Assembly (NCBI RefSeq): GCF_001583435.1
Contig: NZ_CP013251.1
Span: forward strand, 311,501 to 375,500
Reading direction: 5' to 3'
Origin: Endozoicomonas montiporae CL-33
GTDB taxonomy: Bacteria; Pseudomonadota; Gammaproteobacteria; Pseudomonadales; Endozoicomonadaceae
Length of the DNA: 64,000 bases
Under the pieces are notes generated by a model. It was not told where the DNA came from and searched no databases. It worked only from the letters and a program-made list of their open reading frames with translations. Position numbers and translations under genes: made by a program. How positions within the stretch are numbered: the first letter of the stretch is position 1; the number at the start of each line of letters is the position of its first letter. Positions 19,544-30,843 of this stretch are shown one piece after another.

Positions 19544-21322
19544 ATGATCAAAGAAAATCTGCGTGACCTGATCGACGCTGGTATGGCAAAAATCCCTGCG
19601 GACATCGTTATCAAAAACGGTCAGCTGGTGAACGTTACGTCTTCCGAAATCTACGACGCTGACGTTGCCATCTATCGTTCCCGAATCGTTGCAACCGGTG
19701 ACTGCGAAGCCTATATCGGTGAAAACACTCAGATTATCGATGCACAAGGCAAGTTCCTGTGTCCGGGCCTGATCGACGGCCACCTGCACATCGAATGCAG
19801 CAAGATGTCCATGACCAGCTTTGCCAAAGCGGTTGTGCCCTGCGGAACCACCAGCATCGTATCGGGTCTGGATCAGTACCTGGTCACTGCCGGTCTGGAA
19901 GGTGTGCGTGACGTACTGGACGAAATCAGCGAAGGTCCTTTGAAAGTATTCTGGGGTCTGCCATTCACCACCCCTTACACCCTGCCAAAGTCCACCGTTG
20001 GTTTTGATGTCACTCCAGAGGTGCATAAAGAAGTTCAGAAGTGGCCTGAAGTATTCGGCGTATGGGAAACCGTTTCCGAGTTCGTTGAAAATAAACACGA
20101 CGGTGTGATGGGCGCTATCGAAACCGCACAGGAAAACAACCTGCCCGTCTTCGGCTGTGCGCCAATGACGACTGGTGAACGTCTGAACGGCATTCTGAGC
20201 GCCGGTGTACGTCTGGATCACGAAAGCTATGACCACAAAGAAGCCATGGAAAAAATCCGCAAGGGTATGTTCCTGCTGGTACGTGAATCCTCAATCTCTC
20301 ACTTCCTCAATGAAAACATGAAGGTCGTGACACACATCAACCCGCGCGTTGCCCGTCGTGTCAGCTTCTGTACCGATGACGTGATTCCTTCCGAGATTCT
20401 GGAAAACGGTCACATGGACAAGCTGATCCGTATGACCATTGCTGCCGGTGTTGACCCGATTACTGCTATCCAGATGGGCTCTCTGAACAGCGCGGAAGCG
20501 TATCGCATTGACCATCTGGTGGGCTCCATCTCTCCGGGAAAAATTGCCGACATCCTGTTTGTTGATGACCTGCGTGAGTTCAGCATCGACAAGGTGATTG
20601 CTAAAGGCAAACTGGTGGTGAATGAAGGGAAAATGGCAGTGGATCTGAAAGCACCCGCTCGTTCTGAAACCCTGTCGTCCAGACTGAAAATCCCGGCGAT
20701 CACTGCTGAAGACATGAAGGTTCGTACCGACATCGACGCTGACCGTGTGAAGGTGTTGTCCATGGAAGTGGATTACGACGTGCCGTTTGTGCGCAAACGT
20801 CGTGATGTAGAGCTGAAAGTTGAAAACGGCGTCGTTCTGCCTGATGTAGAAAACGACGTTTTGTATGCGACTGTTGTTGAACGCTTTGGCAAGAATGGCA
20901 ATAAGCCGGTTGCCTTTGTATCGGGCTGGAAGTTGAAAGGCGGTGCTATGGCCAGCTCCAAGGCACCAGACGACAACAACATCATGTGTATCGGTACCAA
21001 CTCCGAAGACATGGCTCTGGCGATTAATTACATCGCGGAAAATGGCGGCGGTCAGGTAATTGTTAAAGACGGTGAAATTCTGGATTTCATCCATCTGCCT
21101 ATCTGCGGTATCACCTCTGACATAGAGCCGGAAGCTATGGCGGCAGCCGAGCGCCATATGAAAGAAGTAGCCCGTGAACTGGGTTGTGACCTGCCAGATC
21201 CAGTGTTCTACATGTGCTGTCTGCAGATTACTGCCATTCCTGATTATGCCATGACCGATCTGGGTGCGGTGGACTTCCACACACAACAAACCTTTGATCC
21301 GGTACTGGGCAAAACAGAATAA
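19544..21322 (+). CDS. Adenine-deaminase-family amidohydrolase, divergent active site
   Basis: The 592-residue protein has the full two-domain adenine deaminase fold: LCPGLIDGHLHIECSKM (metal His80, His82), GVWE (Glu175), LDHESYDHKE (His226), VSFCTDD and the C-terminal PGxKIADI and KLKGGAMASS regions. Compared with the neighbouring paralogue it lacks the ADPHEIANV motif (here VSGLDQYLVT) and has GCAPMTTG where the other has DGHSPGLSG, so one conserved His is Cys205. The substrate may therefore be another purine or related amidine. The relic permease promoter lies upstream. It shares orientation with the second copy, 68 bp apart. Confidence 0.8.
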   Translation: MIKENLRDLIDAGMAKIPADIVIKNGQLVNVTSSEIYDADVAIYRSRIVATGDCEAYIGENTQIIDAQGKFLCPGLIDGHLHIECSKMSMTSFAKAVVPCGTTSIVSGLDQYLVTAGLEGVRDVLDEISEGPLKVFWGLPFTTPYTLPKSTVGFDVTPEVHKEVQKWPEVFGVWETVSEFVENKHDGVMGAIETAQENNLPVFGCAPMTTGERLNGILSAGVRLDHESYDHKEAMEKIRKGMFLLVRESSISHFLNENMKVVTHINPRVARRVSFCTDDVIPSEILENGHMDKLIRMTIAAGVDPITAIQMGSLNSAEAYRIDHLVGSISPGKIADILFVDDLREFSIDKVIAKGKLVVNEGKMAVDLKAPARSETLSSRLKIPAITAEDMKVRTDIDADRVKVLSMEVDYDVPFVRKRRDVELKVENGVVLPDVENDVLYATVVERFGKNGNKPVAFVSGWKLKGGAMASSKAPDDNNIMCIGTNSEDMALAINYIAENGGGQVIVKDGEILDFIHLPICGITSDIEPEAMAAAERHMKEVARELGCDLPDPVFYMCCLQITAIPDYAMTDLGAVDFHTQQTFDPVLGKTE

Positions 21323-21329
21323 ATATCCT

Positions 21330-21361
21330 GTAGGTTGGGACGAGCGAAGCGACTCCCAACG
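21330..21361. repeat. REP-like palindromic unit
   Basis: GTTGGGA at 21334-21340 pairs with TCCCAAC at 21354-21360 around CGAGCGAAGCGAC. This core is like the widespread GTTGGG-GAGCGAAGCG-CCCAAC type of intergenic palindrome. It lies between the two adenine-deaminase-type genes and may act on mRNA stability. Confidence 0.6.
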
Positions 21362-21390
21362 CAGTGGCTAATTTTTTTCAGGCAGAGATT

Positions 21391-23112
21391 ATGAAACAGC
21401 TTATCGATATGGCCGCCGGACGCACTCCGGTAGATACCCTGATCACCAACTGTAAGGTCGTTGACGTCTTTAACCAGACGCTGGTTGATGGCCCTCTGGC
21501 TATTGGCAATGGCAAGGTCATTGGTTTTGGCGATTACGAAGCCAGAGAAGTGATTGACGCAGAAGGTGGCGTGGTCATCCCCGGCCTGATCGACAGTCAT
21601 GTGCATATCGAATCCTCTGCCATCACACCACCACAGTTTTCCCGTGTTGTTCTGCCTCACGGCACCACAACCATCATTGCGGATCCGCACGAAATCGCCA
21701 ATGTTTGTGGGCTGGACGGCATTCGTTTTATGCTGGATGCCTCTAAGGATCTGCCACTGAACGTTAAAGTGATGTTGCCATCCTGCGTACCCGCAACACC
21801 GTTTGAAGAATCCGGTGCCAGACTGCTGGCTGATGACCTTGCCGAACTGATCAACCACCCTAACGTTCTGGGTGTAGGGGAAGTCATGGATTTCCCCAGT
21901 GTGATTAATGGCGATGACAACATGCTGGCAAAAGTAAAGCTGGCTCTGGACAACGGCTTTGTTGCCGACGGTCACAGCCCCGGTCTGAGCGGTCAGGCTC
22001 TGCAGGCTTACGCCATGTCGGGCATCAAGACCGACCACGAATGTTCAACCGTTGAAGACATGATTGCCCGGATTCGTCTGGGCATGTACGTCCAGATTCG
22101 TGAAGGTTCTGCCTGCAAGGATCTGGTCACTCTGGTGCAGGGCGTCAATGCTAACAACGCCCGTCGTTGCCTGTTCTGTACCGATGACCGTGAGCCAAAG
22201 GACATCTTTGAAGACGGTCATGTGAACAAAAACCTGCGTGTCGCCGTTGAAGAAGGTCTGGACCCGATTACTGCGGTAACCATTGGTTCCCTGAATGCCG
22301 CAGAATGCTACGGCCTGAAATCCAAAGGGGCGATTGCTCCGGGTTATGATGCAGACATTGTTATTGTTAATGACCTGAAAGCTTTTGCTGCCAGACGCGT
22401 GTTCTGCGCAGGTCAGGAAGTGGCCCGTAATGGCGAGATGCTGGTCGGGATAAAGGATTACACCAGCGACACCGTTCTGAACACCGTGAATATCGCTCCG
22501 GTTTCTGAAAGCCACTTTGATCTGCCACTGACCACCCGCAAAGCCCGCGCTATTGGTGTTTGCCCGGGTGGAGTGCTGACCGATGCTGTAGAAGTCGATG
22601 TACAAGCAAATGGGGAAGGCTTGTTTGATGCTCGCCTGAACAGCGGCCTGAACAAACTGGCAGTGATTGAACGTCACAAGGCGTCTGGCAATCTGTCCGT
22701 CGCCATTCTGGCTAACTATGGCCTGAAAGGCGGTGCCATTGCCACCACCGTATCCCACGACTCTCACAATATTGTCGTGGTGGGCGACAACGATGCCGAT
22801 ATGGTCATGGCGGTTAAGCATGTTGAAACCATTGGCGGTGGTTTTGTACTGGTGAAAGAGGGCAGGGTAGTGGGCGACCTGCCTCTGCCTGTAGCCGGTT
22901 TGATGTCTGACAAACCCGCTGAAGAAGTCGCAGCCCGCATGGGTGAACTGCTGGCAATGGCAAAGGATGAGTTTGGTATTAATGCCGACATTCAGCCGCT
23001 GATGACGCTGGTGTTTATGAGTCTGCCCGTGATTCCTGCGCTGAAGCTGACCTCTAATGGTCTGTTTGATGTAACACAATTCAGCTTTACAGAAACCTGC
23101 ATGGCTGACTAA
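21391..23112 (+). CDS. ade: Adenine deaminase
   Basis: The enzyme hydrolyses adenine to hypoxanthine and ammonia using a two-metal amidohydrolase site. All family motifs are present: PGLIDSHVHIESS (HxH), TTIIADPHEIANVCGLDG, GVGEVMD (Glu), VADGHSPGLSG, KTDHECST and LFCTDD. The C-terminal domain holds LKGGAIATTVSHDSHNI. A GTG at 21364 opens the frame earlier, but the ATG at 21391 gives MKQLIDMAAGRTPVDT, the normal start (573 residues). With the permease and DeoD/DeoB it completes adenine salvage. Confidence 0.93.
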   Translation: MKQLIDMAAGRTPVDTLITNCKVVDVFNQTLVDGPLAIGNGKVIGFGDYEAREVIDAEGGVVIPGLIDSHVHIESSAITPPQFSRVVLPHGTTTIIADPHEIANVCGLDGIRFMLDASKDLPLNVKVMLPSCVPATPFEESGARLLADDLAELINHPNVLGVGEVMDFPSVINGDDNMLAKVKLALDNGFVADGHSPGLSGQALQAYAMSGIKTDHECSTVEDMIARIRLGMYVQIREGSACKDLVTLVQGVNANNARRCLFCTDDREPKDIFEDGHVNKNLRVAVEEGLDPITAVTIGSLNAAECYGLKSKGAIAPGYDADIVIVNDLKAFAARRVFCAGQEVARNGEMLVGIKDYTSDTVLNTVNIAPVSESHFDLPLTTRKARAIGVCPGGVLTDAVEVDVQANGEGLFDARLNSGLNKLAVIERHKASGNLSVAILANYGLKGGAIATTVSHDSHNIVVVGDNDADMVMAVKHVETIGGGFVLVKEGRVVGDLPLPVAGLMSDKPAEEVAARMGELLAMAKDEFGINADIQPLMTLVFMSLPVIPALKLTSNGLFDVTQFSFTETCMAD

Positions 23113-23309
23113 TTATTGACGTGAGCCAAAACTTTCCGAGTAAGTTTCCGGTATAAATTGCGCCTCTGTTTTTGCCGTGAAAATTCCCGAATTCAGGGCG
23201 TAAACAACCGCCTTGCACAGAGCAAGGAACTATCGTATCAAACACGAGTTTAGGCTCGTTGTTGTACTTGTCCTAAATAACCGTACTCTTCCAGCTTGTG
23301 CAACCAGCG

Positions 23310-24473
23310 TTAAGCATTCTTCCTGACCATCAAACCCTCGTAATCAGTGTCAGGATCAATATAGGGCTGTCGCTTCTTGAGCAGGGTGTAGATCACACGA
23401 ATCAGTTTATGCGCAATGGCGATCAGACTTTGCTTGTGACCTTTACGAATCACCAGACTCTGGTATTTGCCCTTGAACTGACTCTTCGTTTTGATGGCTG
23501 CATTAGCCACCTCGCAAAGCGTCGTCTTGATCATTTTATTCCCTTTCCGGGTTCGACCACTTTTTCGCTTGCCTGCACTTTCGTTATTGCCCGGACAGAG
23601 TCCAGCCCAGGAGGCGATTTCCTTCATGCCGCCAAACTGGCTCATATCATTACCTATTTCTGCGATCAGCGATGCGGCACTCATCTCGCTAACTCCGGGC
23701 AAAGTTTGCAGAAGCTGCCAGGCTTCTTTCCACGGTTTGATACTGCTGAGAATCTGAGTTTCCACTGCCTGCTGTTGCTCACTGAGGAAAGCGATATGGC
23801 TCCGGATGCTTTTCAGCACAATGAGGTGAGAGGAGGATAGTTTCTCGTCCATGCTGGCCATCAGTTGTTTTCTGTCTCCCCTCAGGCGGCCATCCGCTTT
23901 CTTGATAATATCCTGAAGGGACTCACCATCAATGAGCGCATTCACCATGCGTTGACCTGACTTTCCATTAATGTCACTAATCAGGCCGCCGAGTCTGATG
24001 CCACTGTCGTCCAGTGTTTTATGAAGGCGATTTTTCTCAGTCGCTATTTGTTTGACAATAGTGTCCCGGCGGCGAGTCAGCAGGCGTACCTGCTCCTGAT
24101 CAGGATGAGGCACAAAGCTCGGACGAACCAGGCCGCAGTGGGCAAGGTGCGCAAGCCACTGGCTGTCCAGTGTATCGGTTTTTCGACCGGGTACATTCTT
24201 AACGTGTCGTGCATTCACTACCCAGGGCTTCAGGTCACGGCCAATAATGGACGCATAAATACTTTTCCAGTAAACACCTGCGCTTTCCATCACCACCAGA
24301 TCCACCTGATGCTGCTGAAGGAACTGGCACATTAACTCCCGATCTTTGCGGAAAGTTCCAAATTTCTGCGTGAGCACTTGAATATCGCCTTCTGGCATTT
24401 CCTTGCGAACGGCTACCATGACCATCATTTTATGGACGTCAATGCCGGCACAGTTTTTCACAATGGGTTGCAT
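23310..24473 (-). CDS. IS110-family transposase (DEDD recombinase)
   Basis: The 387 residues have the IS110 layout: N-terminal RuvC-like DEDD domain with CAGIDVHK, VVMESAGVYWK and TDTLDSQWLAHL, a helical middle, and C-terminal LQTLPGVSEMSAASLIAEIG, SWAGLCPG and ESAGKRKSGRTRKGN with the nucleophilic Ser region. It appears intact. It is unrelated at close range to the triple IS110 set at 32.8-37.9 kb. Ends were not resolved; the longer non-coding flank is on the 5' side (24474 on), where bridge-RNA sequence would be expected. Confidence 0.9.
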   Translation of the reverse strand: MQPIVKNCAGIDVHKMMVMVAVRKEMPEGDIQVLTQKFGTFRKDRELMCQFLQQHQVDLVVMESAGVYWKSIYASIIGRDLKPWVVNARHVKNVPGRKTDTLDSQWLAHLAHCGLVRPSFVPHPDQEQVRLLTRRRDTIVKQIATEKNRLHKTLDDSGIRLGGLISDINGKSGQRMVNALIDGESLQDIIKKADGRLRGDRKQLMASMDEKLSSSHLIVLKSIRSHIAFLSEQQQAVETQILSSIKPWKEAWQLLQTLPGVSEMSAASLIAEIGNDMSQFGGMKEIASWAGLCPGNNESAGKRKSGRTRKGNKMIKTTLCEVANAAIKTKSQFKGKYQSLVIRKGHKQSLIAIAHKLIRVIYTLLKKRQPYIDPDTDYEGLMVRKNA

Positions 24474-24789
24474 CGTCTATGCTCCAAACGTTCACGGAGG
24501 AACAGCAGAGCCTGACGGACTGGATAGGATCGCCATAATCTCACCTGGAGAAAAGGGCTGTTTGCCGTGCATTCAATGTTCCAGAAATGGAGACTGATGG
24601 TGCCAGTTCTGAACCATGAGATAAGCGAGGGTGCGAACGATCTAGCCCAGGTCAATTTGAGTTCAGGGTCAAAAGCCACTGCAAAAACATCGACCACTGC
24701 CAGGCTCTGCCACAGATGCATTGTGGCAGAGCATTATTTTCATCGTGCGGGGTGACCGAAAAATGCGGTCATGACGATTTGAGGCGTAT
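24474..24789. other. Non-coding stretch between IS110 and IS630 relic
   Basis: No gene is seen. The part next to 24473 is probably the IS110 5' non-coding end with a possible bridge RNA. An 11-bp perfect hairpin (arms 24704-24714 and 24722-24732, GCTCTGCCACA) lies near the IS630 relic and may be a target or end structure. Confidence 0.4.
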
Positions 24790-26145
<1,356 letters not shown>

Positions 26146-26322
26146 TTATTTGACGGAAGCTGGATAATTTTTTTAAAAGAAAAAGAAAGCGACAAGTCAT
26201 ACAAGAACGGTCTTTTACGGACTATTGTCATTAATTAGAAGGTTGATTCATTTTAACCTTGCTACGCATATCCACGATCAGTAAGCAGTTTGTTTTAATC
26301 TCGTATTCATTGGCAGGGACCC

Positions 26323-28491
26323 ATGGATCAGACAATTGCAGCAACTGAGGAATGGGGTGTACCAGAGCAGGATCAGATGGAATTTGATCCCTTGCTGGAA
26401 TGCCTGGCTTTCCTCACACGTCATTACGGAAAACCGTATTCCAACGACTCTCTCAGAGCCGGTCTGCCCCTTGAAGAAGGTTTGTTTAATGCAGACCTTT
26501 TTATCCGCTCAGCCAACCGTGCCGGCTTGGCCAGCAAGGTGCATAAGCGGGAATTGGTGGATATATCGCCTCTGGTCACTCCGGTTGTTCTGTTTCTGAA
26601 AAAACGCAAAGCCTGTGTCTTATTGGACATTGACCATGAAGAAGGTCATGCCCGGGTGGTTTTGCCAGAAACCGGTGATGGCGTTAAGCGTATTTCTCTG
26701 GAAGACCTTGCAGACCATTACAGCGGTTATGCGATTTATATTCGGGAAAAACACCGCTACGACAAGCGCAGCCCCACCACGCTGGATGTAAAATCCAGAC
26801 ACTGGTTCTGGGGGACGATTCTTGGCTCATGGCGGATTTATCGCGATGTACTGCTGGCTTCGTTAATGATTAACCTGTTTGTTGTGGCAAGCCCGCTGTT
26901 TGTAATGAACGTTTATGACCGGGTGGTGCCCAATCAGGCTTTTGATACCCTCTGGGTGCTGGCTGTTGGAGCCATTATCGTGTTCAGCTTCGATTTTGTG
27001 CTGAAAATGATACGAAGCTATTTTATTGATTTGGCAGGAAAAAAGTCCGATATTCTGTTGTCATCCAGAATCATGGAACGTGTGCTTGGGCTTAGTATGT
27101 CGGCGCGCCCGGCTTCGGTTGGTTCCTTTGCTAAAAACCTTCAGGACTTTGAAAGTATTCGGGAGTTTATTACTTCCTCAACGGTGACTGCACTTGTTGA
27201 TCTGCCCTTCACCTTCATCATTCTGATGGTGATTTTCATGCTGGGCGGCCCTCTCGCCTTTATTCCGCTGTTCTGTATGTTCCTGATCGGAGTGTACAGC
27301 TTTGCCATTCAGGGGCCTTTGCGTCGTTCGGTGGAAAAGACCTTGCGTTCTAATTCCCAGAAAAGTGCGACATTGATTGAAAGCCTGACGGGTATGGAAG
27401 CATTGAAAATTGCCCAGGCTGAAAGCGATATACAGTACAAATGGGAAAAGTCAGTTGGGCATATCGCCACATGGAGCATTCGTACAAAAATGCTCAGTTC
27501 TTCTGCTTCAACCATCAGTGCCTATGTACAGCAAATGTGTAACATCGGTCTGGTGGCAACGGGCGTGTTCCTGATTTCAGAAGGTGACCTGAGTATGGGA
27601 GGGCTGATTGCTACCGTTATGCTGGCGGGTCGTTGCCTTGCTCCTATGGCCCAGGTTGCGGGTCTGGCTACCCGTTACAATCAGGCAAAATCTGCACTTG
27701 ACGGTTTGAATCAGGTGATGGAGATGCCCATTGAACGCCATGAAGACCGGGACTATGTCAACCGTCCTGAACTGAAAGGTGCTATTGAATTCGACCAGGT
27801 TGATTTTACCTATCCTGAACAGGAAATTCAGGCTCTGCGCGGTATCTCCCTCAATTTCAAAGCTGGAGAGAAGGTCGCCATTATCGGGCGAATCGGTTCC
27901 GGCAAAACCACCATTGAAAAGCTTATTCTGGGTCTCTATGAGCCGGAAAATGGCGCCGTACGGATTGATGGCATTGACTTGCGGCAGCTGAACCCTTCGG
28001 ATTTACGAAGCAGTATTGGCTGTGTATCCCAGGACATCACGCTGTTCTACGGAACCATCAAAGAAAACATCACTCTGGGCGCCAGTTTTATTGATGATGA
28101 GGCGTTACTGAAAGCGGCTGAGATAGCGGGTGTTACCGAGTTTGCCAACAAGCACCCTAACGGTATGGATATGATGGTGGGCGAGCGTGGACAGAATCTT
28201 TCTGGTGGACAACGGCAGAGCATCGCCCTGGCGCGGGCTCTGTTGATGGATCCTCCGATTCTGGTGCTCGATGAGCCCTCCAGCTCTATGGACAATACAA
28301 CTGAGCAGCGCATGAAAGAGCAGCTCAAGACCCGTTGTAAAGATAAAACGATTGTTCTTGTTACTCACAAAGCGTCCATGCTCGATATGGTGGACAGGCT
28401 GGTGGTTGTGGATAACGGCAAAGTGGTTGCTGATGGGCCGAAGGAGCAGGTTCATGCTGCTCTGAAGCAGGGCAAGCTGAAGATTGAATAA
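26323..28491 (+). CDS. lapB: Type I secretion ABC transporter (LapB/RtxB-like)
   Basis: The 722-residue inner-membrane exporter drives one-step secretion of a giant adhesin. Residues about 20-145 form a C39-peptidase-like domain that seems to lack the catalytic Cys. About 6 transmembrane segments span 170-440. The ATPase has Walker A GRIGSGKTT (522-530), signature LSGGQ (626-630) and Walker B ILVLDEP (646-652). lapC starts 14 bp downstream and the adhesin fragment follows. The set matches LapB-LapC-LapA systems; no lapE, lapD or lapG is in the window. Confidence 0.9.
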   Translation: MDQTIAATEEWGVPEQDQMEFDPLLECLAFLTRHYGKPYSNDSLRAGLPLEEGLFNADLFIRSANRAGLASKVHKRELVDISPLVTPVVLFLKKRKACVLLDIDHEEGHARVVLPETGDGVKRISLEDLADHYSGYAIYIREKHRYDKRSPTTLDVKSRHWFWGTILGSWRIYRDVLLASLMINLFVVASPLFVMNVYDRVVPNQAFDTLWVLAVGAIIVFSFDFVLKMIRSYFIDLAGKKSDILLSSRIMERVLGLSMSARPASVGSFAKNLQDFESIREFITSSTVTALVDLPFTFIILMVIFMLGGPLAFIPLFCMFLIGVYSFAIQGPLRRSVEKTLRSNSQKSATLIESLTGMEALKIAQAESDIQYKWEKSVGHIATWSIRTKMLSSSASTISAYVQQMCNIGLVATGVFLISEGDLSMGGLIATVMLAGRCLAPMAQVAGLATRYNQAKSALDGLNQVMEMPIERHEDRDYVNRPELKGAIEFDQVDFTYPEQEIQALRGISLNFKAGEKVAIIGRIGSGKTTIEKLILGLYEPENGAVRIDGIDLRQLNPSDLRSSIGCVSQDITLFYGTIKENITLGASFIDDEALLKAAEIAGVTEFANKHPNGMDMMVGERGQNLSGGQRQSIALARALLMDPPILVLDEPSSSMDNTTEQRMKEQLKTRCKDKTIVLVTHKASMLDMVDRLVVVDNGKVVADGPKEQVHAALKQGKLKIE

Positions 28492-28505
28492 CAGATGGTA
28501 TTTCG

Positions 28506-29939
28506 ATGAACGATCAAAAGGACACTGATCCCAAAAAGCAGAGTGAAGAGCAGGTGCTGCAGGAGCAGGATATTCTTGAGCCTTCTGAAACGGCCGAAGA
28601 AGTGGCTGAATCTTCACTGGAAGAGCATGTAAAGCCTGAAGATCTGGAATACATGTCAGATACCAGTGCTGCCATGTTGATGAAAACACCAAGAGGTGGC
28701 CGGCTGCTGATTTACATGATGTTGTTGGCGGTCTTTACCGCCATTATCTGGGCCACCGTTGCCGAGCTGGATGAAATTACCCGGGGCATGGGCAAAGTGA
28801 TCCCTTCTTCCAGATTGCAGGTGGTACAGAATCTTGAAGGCGGAATATTGCAGGAAATCTACGTTCAGGAAGGTGAACTGGTAGAAGAAGATCAGCTGCT
28901 GCTCAGGCTGGACGACACACGTTTCCGCTCGACTTACCGGGAAAGTGCTGTTGAATATTACAGTGAGCTGGCCAGAGCATCGCGCTTGAAAGCTGAACTG
29001 AGCGGCAAAGACATCTATTTTCCTCCTGAGCTGAATGATTATCGCGAATACATTGATCGTGAAGAAACCATCTTTGACAACCGCAAAGCAGGTTTAAGGG
29101 CTGAACTGGACATTGCAAACCGTCAGTCCAGTCAGGCCAAGCATGAATTATCAGCTTCCGAAGCCCAACTGGAGTTTCTGACAACCAGCCTTGATCTGGG
29201 AGAAGAAGAGCTGGAATTAACCAAACCACTGGCTCAGCAGGGTGTGGTTTCCCATGTGGAGATGATTCAGCTGAAGCAACGGGTTAATGATCTGGCTTCT
29301 GAGAGAAAAATGACCGAGTTATCTATTCCCAAGCTTGAGTCAGCCTACCAAGAAGCTCTGGCTCGAAAAAGAGAACTGACTGTTAAGTTCAGGGAAGAAG
29401 TTGTGCAGGAGTTGAGAGAAACTGAACTGAAACTTGCACAAATGACTGAGTCTCATACCAGTCTTGAAGATCAGGTCAACAGAACACTGGTTCGATCTCC
29501 TGTCCCAGGTATTGTTAAGAAAATTAATATAAATACGATTGGTGGTGTTATTCAGCCAGGTATGGATTTGCTGGAAATCGTTCCTGTTGAAGATAATTTG
29601 TTAATTGAAACTGAAATCAGTCCAAAGGACATTGGCTTCTTACGGGAAGGTATGCGTTCGGTTGTTAAATTAACCGCTTACGATTTTGCAATTTATGGTG
29701 GCCTTGAAGGCACACTGGAGCATATTGGTGCAGATACCGTTGAGAATGAAAAAGGCGAAAGCTTTTATATTGTGCACATTAGAACAGAAAAAAATCATCT
29801 GGGTACTGAAGAAAAACCACTGGAAATTATTCCCGGTATGAAAACCAATGTGGATATTATTACCGGCAAAAAAAGTCTGATGGATTATTTACTTAAACCT
29901 ATCTTGAAATCCAAACAGAACGCATTGACTGAACGATAA
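28506..29939 (+). CDS. lapC: HlyD-family membrane fusion protein of type I secretion (LapC-like)
   Basis: The 477-residue periplasmic adaptor links the ABC exporter to an outer-membrane channel. An acidic cytoplasmic N-terminus (about 1-60) precedes one membrane segment (LIYMMLLAVFTAIIWATVA). The lipoyl half-motif GGILQEIYVQEGELVEEDQ, a long coiled-coil hairpin (about 130-310), the second lipoyl half VRSPVPGIVKKININTIGGV and a beta-barrel domain follow. Usual HlyD length. It is co-transcribed with lapB and ended by a strong terminator 59 bp later. Confidence 0.9.
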   Translation: MNDQKDTDPKKQSEEQVLQEQDILEPSETAEEVAESSLEEHVKPEDLEYMSDTSAAMLMKTPRGGRLLIYMMLLAVFTAIIWATVAELDEITRGMGKVIPSSRLQVVQNLEGGILQEIYVQEGELVEEDQLLLRLDDTRFRSTYRESAVEYYSELARASRLKAELSGKDIYFPPELNDYREYIDREETIFDNRKAGLRAELDIANRQSSQAKHELSASEAQLEFLTTSLDLGEEELELTKPLAQQGVVSHVEMIQLKQRVNDLASERKMTELSIPKLESAYQEALARKRELTVKFREEVVQELRETELKLAQMTESHTSLEDQVNRTLVRSPVPGIVKKININTIGGVIQPGMDLLEIVPVEDNLLIETEISPKDIGFLREGMRSVVKLTAYDFAIYGGLEGTLEHIGADTVENEKGESFYIVHIRTEKNHLGTEEKPLEIIPGMKTNVDIITGKKSLMDYLLKPILKSKQNALTER

Positions 29940-29997
29940 TGCGTTAATTCAGCTGAAAATCCTTTTTTAAGAAATAATGTTAAATTAAACCAAATAA

Positions 29998-30044
29998 CAA
30001 CGGCGCATTTTATTTAAAGTAAAACGCGCCGTTGTTATTTTTTA
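29998..30044 (+). terminator. Rho-independent terminator after lapBC
   Basis: CAACGGCGC and GCGCCGTTG form a 9-bp perfect stem (29998-30006 with 30026-30034), extended inside by TTTTA/TAAAA, then TTATTTTTTAT. This separates lapBC from the adhesin gene, which must have its own promoter in 30045-30242; none was recognised. Confidence 0.85.
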
Positions 30045-30843
30045 TATTTTTAATTTCAATTTACTATATAAATACGTACGCGCTACCTGCTTCCATCTGG
30101 CTATTCTGAAACTTATAAACGTTTAAATTGATTTATAAAACAGGTGCGAAGGGAATTCGCCCGCCCTGCGTTTTAATTTCCTATCTCAACGCTCTATCCG
30201 AATTCCCATTGCTCCTATTTATTCAGAGTGAGCATAGGCAATATGAACTCTAACTCCGGAAGCTCTTCGCCAGTTATTGGTGAAATCACAGCCGCATCAG
30301 GCAAAGTCTTTGTTGTTAAACCCGATGGAACTAAGAGGCTGTTTCAAAAGCTATAGACCACTGACTCAAGAAAATTCGTACACAATGTATTACCCTTCAT
30401 AGAGTTTCTTTGATGGAGGGTTCTCCATGTACCCCTCAGATTTGACTGATGACCAGTGGAAAGTCATTCAGCCCTTCTTCCCCGATCCGGGATATGACCA
30501 ACCCAAAAATGGCAGACCCAGAGAGTGGGCTTATCGACACATTCTGGATGCGATTATCTATGTTGATAAAACAGGCTGTCAGTGGCGACAGTTGCCTTCT
30601 GACTTCCCGCCTTGGGGAACCGTTTACACCTATTTCCGAAACTGGCGGCTCGATGGAACCTGGAAGAAATTACACGACGCTTTGAGAGACAAAGTAAGGC
30701 TGAGTGTTGTCAAATTAGCTCAACCAACTGCTGCCAGCATTGATTCTCAGAGTGTAAAAACCTCAGTAAAAGGGGGGGCCGGGGTTATGACGGAGGCAAG
30801 AAGATCAATGGTAGAAAGCGCCATATAGTTGTAGATACGCTAG

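Noticed and set aside
20291-23079. Long minus-strand frames opposite the adenine-deaminase genes
   Set aside because: Composition follows the complementary codons of the real genes; no recognisable domains.
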